Origin: CAYXFZ01 sp964464385
Lineage (GTDB): Bacteria > Planctomycetota > UBA1135
Assembly (NCBI GenBank): GCA_964464385.1
Contig: CAYXFZ010000060.1
Span: 1 to 15,591 of the forward strand
Direction: 5' to 3'
Length of the DNA stretch: 15,591 nt
Shown: one piece after another, positions 1 through 5,925 of the stretch
Layout of the letters: each line of letters starts with the position of its first letter
Numbering within the stretch: position 1 is the stretch's first letter
The notes under the pieces: model-generated
What the model was told of the DNA's origin: nothing
The model's database searches: none
The model's input: the letters and a program-made list of their open reading frames with translations, nothing else
Made by a program: the position numbers and the translations under genes

Positions 1-49
1 GCCGCAAAGTGGCAACATCGGGTCCCGCCAAGGACAAGACGATGCTCAT
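1..49 (-). CDS. Start of an unidentified protein (cut by left edge; perhaps type I 3-dehydroquinate dehydratase)
   Basis: Only the first 16 codons lie in the window, reading MSIVLSLAGPDVATLR. The ATG at 49-47 overlaps the TGA of the DUF2520 gene (48-46) in an ATGA junction, the same arrangement seen at several other joints of this operon, so a real gene start is well supported. The short beta-strand-like opening followed by a Gly-Pro-Asp turn resembles the first strand of (beta/alpha)8 enzymes such as type I 3-dehydroquinate dehydratase (AroD), but 16 residues cannot settle the family. An alternative in-frame ATG does not occur in the visible part; an out-of-frame ATG at 18-16 is less likely because it would leave a gap in an otherwise overlapping operon. 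Product identity is a guess. Confidence 0.5.
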   Translation of the reverse strand, partial: MSIVLSLAGPDVATLR

Positions 50-885
50 GGGGCCAAAAGCTGGCGGAGTTTGCGACGGGCGGCAAGGGAAGGCCGTGCC
101 ATGTTGCGCGTGGCGTGCAGCATTACTGCCAATGCGTCCAGAGCCCGCTCGCGCTCTCGGCCCCGCAAGGATTGCAGATGGCTCTGCACCGCGGCAACAT
201 CACCGCGCACGACCGGACCAGTGAGAGCAACTTCGACACCATCCATTTGGCTTTGTTGTACGGCTTGGCTGGCCAAGTGATGGACCAAATCGTGGGCCAT
301 GGGCCCCACGGCCGGGCGCAAAAGTTCTTCGGCCCAAGCCAACAAACCCGTGACGTGATTCGCGGCCAAGCTCAGGGCAAAGTGGACGCGACGCCGATCA
401 ACATCCGCGGCCAAAGGCACGGGCCGCGCCTTCCATACCTCCACCAAGCGGAGGGCGGCGGCAGCGGAACCCTTGTTTGCCAAGACGGTTACGAATGCAT
501 CGGGCAAGGCTTTGGCGGCAGAGATCGGGGAGGCAAAGGCCATCACAGGATGTACGGCGGCCAGCTTCGCCCCAGCCCTCGCAAAGGCCGCCAATGGATT
601 GAGGTCATGCAAACCACTGCAGTGCACTACTAAGCGGCCCTTACGAGGGGCAAGAGCAAGAATGGTCTCGGCCACAACCGAATCCAGGGCATCGTCCGGA
701 ACGGCGAATAACACTGTGGCGAAATCGGCGCCCAAAGGGATCTCGACCGATGTTTGGATGCCAAAACGTTCGGCCCAGGCTTGCCAATCTCCGGCCGTGC
801 GGCCCACCAAGCAGACTGCATCGCCGGCGCGAGCATGCACCAACGCAAGCGCCCGTCCAACCCGGCCCGGGCCAACGATCAACAT
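46..885 (-). CDS. Rossmann-fold/DUF2520 oxidoreductase, candidate ketopantoate reductase
   Basis: This is a predicted NAD(P)-dependent cytosolic reductase of 279 residues. The N-terminal Rossmann domain opens at once with the dinucleotide-binding motif GPGRVG (residues 5-10). The C-terminal DUF2520 half shows family hallmarks: HCSG (88-91), VHPVMAF (111-117), NHVTGL (176-181) and LTGPVVRGD (221-229) followed by H236. The start is taken at the ATG immediately before the nucleotide-binding strand. The open frame extends 23 codons further upstream, but that part lies inside ispE and would push the Gly-rich loop away from the N-terminus. The gene overlaps the ispE stop by 7 bp and the next gene by 4 bp. 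DUF2520 proteins often sit beside pan genes, and panC is two genes upstream here, so reduction of 2-dehydropantoate to pantoate is a reasonable inference. It is not shown by sequence: the protein is not a classical PanE. Family call is firm, substrate is not. Confidence 0.85.
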   Translation of the reverse strand: MLIVGPGRVGRALALVHARAGDAVCLVGRTAGDWQAWAERFGIQTSVEIPLGADFATVLFAVPDDALDSVVAETILALAPRKGRLVVHCSGLHDLNPLAAFARAGAKLAAVHPVMAFASPISAAKALPDAFVTVLANKGSAAAALRLVEVWKARPVPLAADVDRRRVHFALSLAANHVTGLLAWAEELLRPAVGPMAHDLVHHLASQAVQQSQMDGVEVALTGPVVRGDVAAVQSHLQSLRGRERERALDALAVMLHATRNMARPSLAARRKLRQLLAP

Positions 886-1706
886 GGTTGTCGCGCCTCG
901 CGGGTTTGGGTAACCACAACTTGCAGTCCGGCAGCTTGCATTTGGATCGAGCAATCCTCGGCCTCTTTTGCCGTGGCACAGGGAAGAAAGTGCGCACCGC
1001 CGGAACCGCTCTGCAGGAAGGGGCCAAAAATGCGCAGAGTTTCGGCAAAACCAACCAGGGCGGGGAAGGCCGTCTGCGCCGCGGAAACCAAATCATTGGG
1101 ACCCGGAATCACGGGAAATTCCAAATCAACCAACGCGGAAGTCTCCTTTTCTCCGCGCCACACGGAGAACACTTGAGCCGTGGACACCGGGAAATCGGGC
1201 CAAGCCAAGACCAAGGCTTGGCCGAGAAGCGGTGCGGTGGCCAAGCATTGCTCGCCTCTCCCACCGCGGAGTTCGGCCCCCTCTGCCGACAAGAAAAACG
1301 GCACGTCCGAACCCAAGCACGCGGCCACCGAGACCAAGACCTCGGTCGGCAGGGCCAAGTTGGCGGCATCCTGCAACAGGAGCAGGGCGGCGGCGGCATC
1401 GCTACTTCCGCCGCCCAATCCGGCCGCGACGGGAATGTTTTTTTGGAGATGCCAGGCCAGGGACGGAGCTTCGCCGCCTGCATTGCGCCAAGCGGCATCG
1501 GCGCGGAGAACTAGGTTGTTCTCGTCCGCCGGGAGATCCGTACCCTGCACAACCAGAGTGGTGCTTGCTGAAGATTCCGCGCCTAAAGAATCGGCTAGGG
1601 CCAAGGGCAGGAACCAAGAGCGAAGTTCGTGAAAACCATCCGGCCGCTTGCCCAGGATTTCCAAGGTCCAATTGACTTTGGCACAGGCTTCGCGGGTCCA
1701 AGTCAT
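879..1706 (-). CDS. ispE: 4-diphosphocytidyl-2-C-methyl-D-erythritol kinase
   Basis: This GHMP-superfamily kinase phosphorylates the 2-hydroxyl of CDP-methylerythritol with ATP, the fourth step of the non-mevalonate (MEP) isoprenoid pathway, in the cytosol. The 275-residue length is normal for IspE. Visible motifs are the N-terminal AKVNWTLEILGKRPDGFHEL (9-28) containing the likely catalytic Lys10, the glycine-rich ATP loop PVAAGLGGGSSDAA (92-105), and LGSDVPFFL (131-139) carrying the catalytic Asp134. A C-terminal Gly-rich segment (SGSGG) matches GHMP motif 3. The ATG at 1706 overlaps the panC stop by 4 bp (ATGA), which suggests translational coupling, and the stop overlaps the DUF2520 start by 7 bp. 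It shows that the organism uses the MEP route. Nothing looks damaged. Confidence 0.95.
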   Translation of the reverse strand: MTWTREACAKVNWTLEILGKRPDGFHELRSWFLPLALADSLGAESSASTTLVVQGTDLPADENNLVLRADAAWRNAGGEAPSLAWHLQKNIPVAAGLGGGSSDAAAALLLLQDAANLALPTEVLVSVAACLGSDVPFFLSAEGAELRGGRGEQCLATAPLLGQALVLAWPDFPVSTAQVFSVWRGEKETSALVDLEFPVIPGPNDLVSAAQTAFPALVGFAETLRIFGPFLQSGSGGAHFLPCATAKEAEDCSIQMQAAGLQVVVTQTREARQPC

Positions 1707-2575
1707 CCTGCTTCCTCCCCCAAGAGAAGGTTGTCAATCAATCGCACCGTGCCCACGTGGGCGGCAACAATTGCCAGCCAGGGACCGCCGTCTTGGGTCA
1801 CAACGGCCGGAGCAAAATCAGAATTCCCCACAAGAGCAGCGTAGTCCACCTGCAAATCTGCCGCCTCCAAAGGAGCGCGGAGCAAGGATTCCAGGGCTGG
1901 GACATCTCGCATCCCCTCCTCATAAGCCTGCTTGGCTTCCTGCAATCCTGCACGGAGGGCAAGTGCGCGCTGGCGATCTTCGGCAGAAAGTTGTTGGTTG
2001 CGGCTAGAGAGGGCAAGACCATCAGCCTCCCGCAAGGTGGCACCCGCCACAATTTCTGGTGTACCCAACCGCGCGGCCAGTTGCTGCACCAAGAAAAGTT
2101 GCTGAGCATCTTTTTCCCCAAACCAAGCATGGGTGGGTCGCACTTTCTGAAACAAACGTCGAACAACCGTCAGCATGCCGTCGAAATGTCCGGGACGAAA
2201 CTCTCCTTCCCACCATGCACCCAACTCACCAGCCCGCTCCCAGTCCGCTTCGCACGCAGGGGCCATTTCCTTGATGGTCGGCAGAAACGCGGCGTCGGCA
2301 CCCCAACCCTCCAGCAACTCCAAATCGGCGGCTTCGTTCCGCGGATAAGCCTCGAGATCCCGCGAGTCATTGAACTGCAAGGGGTTCACAAACAAGGACA
2401 CCAGCACCGCATCGCACTGCTCCCCTGCCGCGCGCACCAGACTGCCATGACCTTCATGCAGAGCGCCCATGGTCGGCACCAAACCTAAAGATTGCCCCGC
2501 AGCCAAGCCGTTGCGCCAATCCGCCAAGGCCGACACATCCCGCAACAGGGTCAGTCCGCCAAGGATTTCAGACAT
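1703..2575 (-). CDS. panC: Pantothenate synthetase (pantoate--beta-alanine ligase)
   Basis: The enzyme condenses pantoate with beta-alanine using ATP, through a pantoyl-adenylate, to make pantothenate (vitamin B5, the CoA precursor). The chosen start gives 290 residues, the usual family size. Signature elements are PTMGALHEGH (34-43) with the HxGH adenylylation motif, LFVNPLQF (61-68), RPGHFDGMLTVV (127-138), FGEKDAQQL (152-160), the KMSKS-like LSSRN (189-193), and the C-terminal VGTVRLIDN. The frame is open 84 codons further upstream, but that stretch is antisense-free coding sequence of folK, and the family starts about 30 residues before PTMG, so the ATG at 2575 is preferred. It overlaps the end of folK by 25 bp. 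A GGAGG sits 15 nt upstream, rather far for a ribosome site, so coupling with folK translation is likely. Confidence 0.95.
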   Translation of the reverse strand: MSEILGGLTLLRDVSALADWRNGLAAGQSLGLVPTMGALHEGHGSLVRAAGEQCDAVLVSLFVNPLQFNDSRDLEAYPRNEAADLELLEGWGADAAFLPTIKEMAPACEADWERAGELGAWWEGEFRPGHFDGMLTVVRRLFQKVRPTHAWFGEKDAQQLFLVQQLAARLGTPEIVAGATLREADGLALSSRNQQLSAEDRQRALALRAGLQEAKQAYEEGMRDVPALESLLRAPLEAADLQVDYAALVGNSDFAPAVVTQDGGPWLAIVAAHVGTVRLIDNLLLGEEAG

Positions 2576-3006
2576 GCGCTCGCCGTAGTACCTCCGAAAG
2601 CAAGCCGCGGCGCCAACTCTGCCAAGGGCTCCAGCACAAAGCGACGGGTTTGCATTCGAGGATGAGGGATGGTGAGGAAATCGGATTGGATATCTTGGGC
2701 GCCAAATAACAGCAAATCCAAATCCAGAGTGCGAGGGCCATCGGCACAGATGCGTCGCCTTTGCCTCATCTGCTCGACCCGTTGCAAACGGGCCAGAACT
2801 TGGCGCGGCGTCAGCGAACTTTCGCATTGCAGGACGGCATTTACAAAATCAGGTTGCTCCGGGCCGCCAACCGGGGAAGTTTGGCGAAGACGACTCAAAC
2901 GTAAGTCGCGAAAGCCTGGAGTTCGAGCAAGACGGCGTACGGCGAAACGCAAATGTTCGGCTCGATCACCCAGATTGGAGCCGAGGCCAAGGAACAGAGC
3001 ACTCAT
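2551..3006 (-). CDS. folK: 2-amino-4-hydroxy-6-hydroxymethyldihydropteridine pyrophosphokinase
   Basis: HPPK transfers pyrophosphate from ATP to 6-hydroxymethyl-dihydropterin, the step before dihydropteroate synthase in folate synthesis. The 151-residue protein has the whole family pattern: LGLGSNLGDR (6-15), the substrate loop PDFVNAVLQCES (52-63), DGPRTLDLDLLLFG (89-102) with Mg-binding Asp95 and Asp97, and IPHPRMQTRRFVLEPL (113-128). The residue before GPRTLDLD is Asp instead of the common Trp, a small deviation. The ATG at 3006 overlaps the pssA stop (ATGA), and the 3' end runs 25 bp into panC. Adjacent folK-panC genes are common in bacteria. Confidence 0.94.
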   Translation of the reverse strand: MSALFLGLGSNLGDRAEHLRFAVRRLARTPGFRDLRLSRLRQTSPVGGPEQPDFVNAVLQCESSLTPRQVLARLQRVEQMRQRRRICADGPRTLDLDLLLFGAQDIQSDFLTIPHPRMQTRRFVLEPLAELAPRLAFGGTTASACLKSLAD

Positions 3007-3848
3007 GAAGGTCGGCCCTGATCCACACCGAACCGCGAACGCGCCGGGATGGCTCTAAATCCTGCGCGCAAGGCAGGAAGAATGACGAAGGTCAATGACA
3101 ACAACAGCAGGGCAAATTCGGGCTCCACAAAGAGGAGGACCAAGAGGATGGTCATCTCGGCGGTGCGCTGAAAAGGATGGCGGGTGCGATTCATCCAAGC
3201 AACAAAGTGCGGGAAGGGAACCCGGGTCACCATGAGCACCGCCAGAGGAATCATCAAGAAAGGAAGACAAAGAAGAATGCCATGCTTGACGGTAAGAATG
3301 CCGGCCTCGGAAATCGGAATCAGGGTGTCGGGATCGGAAATACCAAAGTAGGTCAGCACCAAGGCCACCAATACGCAGGCAGCACCCGGGGTTGGCAAGC
3401 CCTCAAATGCCTCGTGGGTTTGAGTTTGGTCGCTGGCGTGTTGACTAGCGGTAAACCGGGCCAAGCGCAAAGCCGCACAACAAGCAAACAGGATCGGACC
3501 CGCCACCATGAGCCGGGGGTGGGGAAGCACTTCAAAGGTGGGGCCTTCGATCTGCAAAAGAGTGCGCACCAAGACGGCGGGCACCACCCCAAAGGTGACG
3601 ACATCGGCCAAGCTGTCCAATTGAGCGCCAAAGTCCGAAGCCGTGCGGGTCAGCCGCGCCAATTTCCCGTCTAGGGCATCGAAGACCGTGGCCAGAACCA
3701 TCAACCAACCGGCATACTGCACCAACTGCCGATCGTTGTTTTGCATGGCCTCGAAGAGCCAAAGCAGGGCACAGACACCACAAGCCAAATTGCCCAACGT
3801 CATCAAATTGGGCAAAACCGCACGGCGGCGGGACGTTTGCGTTTCCAC
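3003..3848 (-). CDS. pssA: CDP-diacylglycerol--serine O-phosphatidyltransferase
   Basis: This integral inner-membrane enzyme makes phosphatidylserine from CDP-diacylglycerol and serine, the precursor of phosphatidylethanolamine. The 281-residue protein holds the complete CDP-alcohol phosphatidyltransferase motif: Asp57, Asp60-Gly61, Ala64-Arg65, Gly74, Asp78 and Asp82. The opening RRRAVLPNLMTLGNLACG (7-24) is typical of the PssA branch. Several hydrophobic segments follow, including a strongly hydrophobic C-terminal pair, consistent with a multi-pass membrane protein. The start is GTG at 3848; an in-frame TAG lies 12 nt upstream and no ATG occurs before Met16, so GTG is the only start that keeps the basic N-terminus. 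It is the first gene of the leftward operon. PgsA-type enzymes share the catalytic motif, but the N-terminal signature favours PssA. Confidence 0.9.
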   Translation of the reverse strand: METQTSRRRAVLPNLMTLGNLACGVCALLWLFEAMQNNDRQLVQYAGWLMVLATVFDALDGKLARLTRTASDFGAQLDSLADVVTFGVVPAVLVRTLLQIEGPTFEVLPHPRLMVAGPILFACCAALRLARFTASQHASDQTQTHEAFEGLPTPGAACVLVALVLTYFGISDPDTLIPISEAGILTVKHGILLCLPFLMIPLAVLMVTRVPFPHFVAWMNRTRHPFQRTAEMTILLVLLFVEPEFALLLLSLTFVILPALRAGFRAIPARSRFGVDQGRPS

Positions 3849-3854
3849 GAACGG

Positions 3855-3860
3855 ATTCTA
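3855..3860 (-). promoter_or_regulatory. Candidate -10 box of the pssA operon
   Basis: Read on the minus strand the hexamer is TAGAAT, one base from TATAAT. Only 6 nt separate it from the GTG start of pssA, so transcription would begin at or next to the first codon, giving a leaderless mRNA. No convincing -35 hexamer is seen at the usual distance. No Shine-Dalgarno sequence precedes the GTG, which agrees with a leaderless start. Prediction only. Confidence 0.4.
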
Positions 3861-3889
3861 CGGCACCCTGCGGGATTGGCGGAGCCGAG

Positions 3890-3895
3890 TAAAGT
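3890..3895 (+). promoter_or_regulatory. Candidate -10 box of the M28 peptidase gene
   Basis: The hexamer TAAAGT (TANNNT type) lies 6 nt before the ATG at 3902, the same spacing as the box facing pssA on the other strand. Transcription from it would start at the ATG. There is no purine-rich ribosome site between the box and the start (the spacer is GTCCCC-like), and no clear -35 element. Prediction only. Confidence 0.38.
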
Positions 3896-3901
3896 GTCCC
3901 C

Positions 3902-5665
3902 ATGCTCGCATCCTTGCTCAGCCTCCTCCTTCTCCCCGTCCTTGCCCCGCAAGATGTCATCCTCAACCCGGTGGAGGCCGCCGCGCCCGAGGCTTGGCCC
4001 GAAACCGGCCTGCCCGTCCACGACGTAGTTTGTGACACGATATTGGAAATCGCGGCGGAAGAAAACCAAGTCATGCAACACTTGGCCGAAATGGTGGACG
4101 GCATTGGCCCGCGCCTGACCTCTTCCCCCCAGTGCCAGGAGGCCTGCGAATGGGCCGCACAACGCTTCCGGGATTTCGGCGTGCCCAATGTCCGCCTGGA
4201 ACCGTGGGGCGAATTTCCCGTGGGTTTCGAGCGCCGCGAACTGAGTGGCCGGGTCGTGCAACCGCGCAAAATGAAATTGGAGCTCACGACGCGTTCCTGG
4301 ACGCCAGGCACGAATGGCCCCGAGCGAGGCCCTCTGCGTAGGGCACCGGCAGACGAAGAGGCCATGGCTGCGGCCACTGGCACCTTCGCCAACACCTGGA
4401 TCCTTTTAGGCGGCGGTTCCTCCCCCCGGTGGGATTCTGATGGGGATGATTTCCGTTCCGCCCTTGGTCACTTTCTGGATGAGGAAGGCATTTTTGGCAC
4501 CGTGCGTGTGACGCGCGGTGATTTGGTCGTCACTTCGGGCCGGTACCGCATTGAAAACGATGCCATCCCCACTCGCACCGAAATTCTCTTGCCTCGTTTT
4601 CAGGGGCAACAATTGGCGGCTTGGTTGGACGAAGGGCAAGAGGTGGAAGTGGAATTCGACTGCGATCAGGTCTTTCACCCTGGCCCCATCCCGCAGTACA
4701 ACGTCATTGCCGAAATCCCAGGGACAGAAATGCCGGAGGAGTTGGTCATCTTTGGGGGCCACCTAGATTCTTGGGATGGTTCCACAGGCACCTGCGACAA
4801 CGGCACAGGTTGCGCCACGACGCTGGAGGCAGCCCGCTTGATCGGCGAGGCCATGCGCCGCACGGGGCAAAAACCCCGCCGCACGATTCGATTCATGCTG
4901 TGGACCGGCGAAGAACAGGGCCTTTTGGGATCCCTCGCCCACATCAAAAACTTCCCCGAAGAGAGTGAGCGCATCAGTGCGGTGATTGTCCATGATGGTG
5001 GCACCAACTTTCTCTCGGGCATTGCCGCCACGCCCTTGTTGGAGCCCATTTTTGAGGAGGCCTTCGAGCCCATTGACCGAATGGTCGCGGAAGGGGACGA
5101 GGAATTCAGTTTCCGCATTCGCTCCACCCGCTCCTTGCCCCTGGGCATTGGCTCCGACCACGATTCCTACCTCCGCAACGGCGTGCCAGGTTTCTTTTGG
5201 AATCAATCCGGCGAATCCAACTACAACTACGTCCATCACACCCAGCACGACCACTTCGACAACGCCATCGAACGGTATGAAAAGTACTCCTCCAAGGTCG
5301 TAGCTTTGGCTGCTTGGCGTTTGGCCAATACGGACCAAATGCTGCCGCGCGAGGACATCTTGTCAAATAACAGTGGCGGAGAAAGTCGTCGCCCCAACCG
5401 CCGCATGTTAGGGGTATACCTCTCGGACGAAGACGGCCTCACTGTCGAAAGTTTGGTCGAGGAGGGCATGGCCGCACAGGTCGGCTGGAAGGCCGGCGAC
5501 AAAGTCATTCAGATTGACGGCACCAAGCTGGAGGCCCAAGGCGACCTCCGACGCGCCCTTCGCCGCGGCGAAGCCGTCAAGACCATCGTCCTGAAACGCG
5601 GCGACCGACTCCTCAGCTTCCGTTTCGACTGGGACAACAACACGGCCAAGGCCTCCTCCCCGTAA
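3902..5665 (+). CDS. Secreted M28-family zinc metallopeptidase with C-terminal PDZ domain
   Basis: This is a probable exported aminopeptidase/carboxypeptidase-Q-like enzyme of 587 residues. A short hydrophobic N-terminus (MLASLLSLLLLPVLA) looks like a signal peptide, though Pro follows the likely cleavage site. A PA-like insert is probable at about 155-270. The co-catalytic two-zinc ligands are all present: His287 and Asp289 (GGHLDSW), Asp299 (DNGTG), Glu337-Glu338 (WTGEEQGLLGS), Asp365 (VHDGG) and His446 (YVHHTQHDHFD). After about residue 500 a PDZ domain follows (RRMLGVYLSD, then GWKAGDKVIQIDGTKL), ending at about 580. It probably degrades peptides in the periplasm or outside the cell. It is divergent from pssA across 53 bp and its TAA overlaps a downstream ATG by one base. 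Family and domain calls are firm; substrate is unknown. Confidence 0.92.
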   Translation: MLASLLSLLLLPVLAPQDVILNPVEAAAPEAWPETGLPVHDVVCDTILEIAAEENQVMQHLAEMVDGIGPRLTSSPQCQEACEWAAQRFRDFGVPNVRLEPWGEFPVGFERRELSGRVVQPRKMKLELTTRSWTPGTNGPERGPLRRAPADEEAMAAATGTFANTWILLGGGSSPRWDSDGDDFRSALGHFLDEEGIFGTVRVTRGDLVVTSGRYRIENDAIPTRTEILLPRFQGQQLAAWLDEGQEVEVEFDCDQVFHPGPIPQYNVIAEIPGTEMPEELVIFGGHLDSWDGSTGTCDNGTGCATTLEAARLIGEAMRRTGQKPRRTIRFMLWTGEEQGLLGSLAHIKNFPEESERISAVIVHDGGTNFLSGIAATPLLEPIFEEAFEPIDRMVAEGDEEFSFRIRSTRSLPLGIGSDHDSYLRNGVPGFFWNQSGESNYNYVHHTQHDHFDNAIERYEKYSSKVVALAAWRLANTDQMLPREDILSNNSGGESRRPNRRMLGVYLSDEDGLTVESLVEEGMAAQVGWKAGDKVIQIDGTKLEAQGDLRRALRRGEAVKTIVLKRGDRLLSFRFDWDNNTAKASSP

Positions 5666-5925
5666 TGCGAAAGATACGGTGGGTTGTGCTTTTCCTGCTG
5701 GCGCCCTCCTTGAGCGGGCAGGAACCTCCCCCCTATAGGAAGAAGGCCTTGGAATTGGTCTAAGATTCCCTTCAAAACATCCAAGACCGACTCGCAGATC
5801 CAACTTGGACCTCGGATCCTGGATGACTCGTGATCAGCAATGTGATCCATTTCACCGGCTCCGAGGAAATCATTTTGATGCAATCCCTCGCCGATGACGA
5901 GGGCGTCAACAATCGAGATGGCGAT
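5665..5925 (+). pseudogene. Possible remnant of a small secreted protein gene, broken by TAA and TGA
   Basis: An ATG at 5665 overlaps the peptidase stop (TAATG). It encodes a signal-peptide-like start, MRKIRWVVLFLLAPSLSGQE, then PPPYRKKALELV and a TAA at 5761-5763 (32 residues). The same frame continues for 20 codons (DSLQNIQDRLADPTWTSDPG), meets TGA at 5824-5826, and stays open through LVISNVIHFTGSEEIILMQS and on into sequence antisense to the ABC-F gene. The composition across both stops looks protein-like, so a gene inactivated by two nonsense changes and truncated at its 3' end is one reading. The other is a real 32-residue exported peptide (5665-5763). I recognise no family. TGA is a stop elsewhere in the window, so recoding is unlikely. 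Confidence 0.33.
5885..5903. terminator. Small hairpin between converging genes, possible terminator
   Basis: CCCTCG (5885-5890) and CGAGGG (5898-5903) form a perfect 6-bp GC-rich stem around a 7-nt loop. It lies 22 bp beyond the ABC-F stop on the minus strand and in the only non-coding gap between the convergent M28 and ABC-F genes, where a bidirectional terminator is expected. Neither side has a T-run, so intrinsic termination would be weak. Confidence 0.3.

Noticed and set aside
750..1675. Long plus-strand open frames across ispE and the DUF2520 gene
   Set aside because: They oppose genes with clear catalytic motifs and show low-complexity, shadow-type translations rich in Arg, Gly and Gln.
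2576..2827. An N-terminal extension of panC by 84 codons
   Set aside because: It overlaps folK in another frame, and PanC proteins begin about 30 residues before the PTMG motif, which fits the ATG at 2575.
3849..3901. A riboswitch or structured leader before pssA or the peptidase gene
   Set aside because: The gap is only 53 bp and must hold promoters for both strands; there is no room for, or sign of, a structured leader.
5761..5826. Stop-codon readthrough or TGA recoding to join the signal-peptide frame to the segments after it
   Set aside because: TGA and TAA are ordinary stops for the intact genes in the window, no recoding structure is seen, and one of the two stops is TAA.
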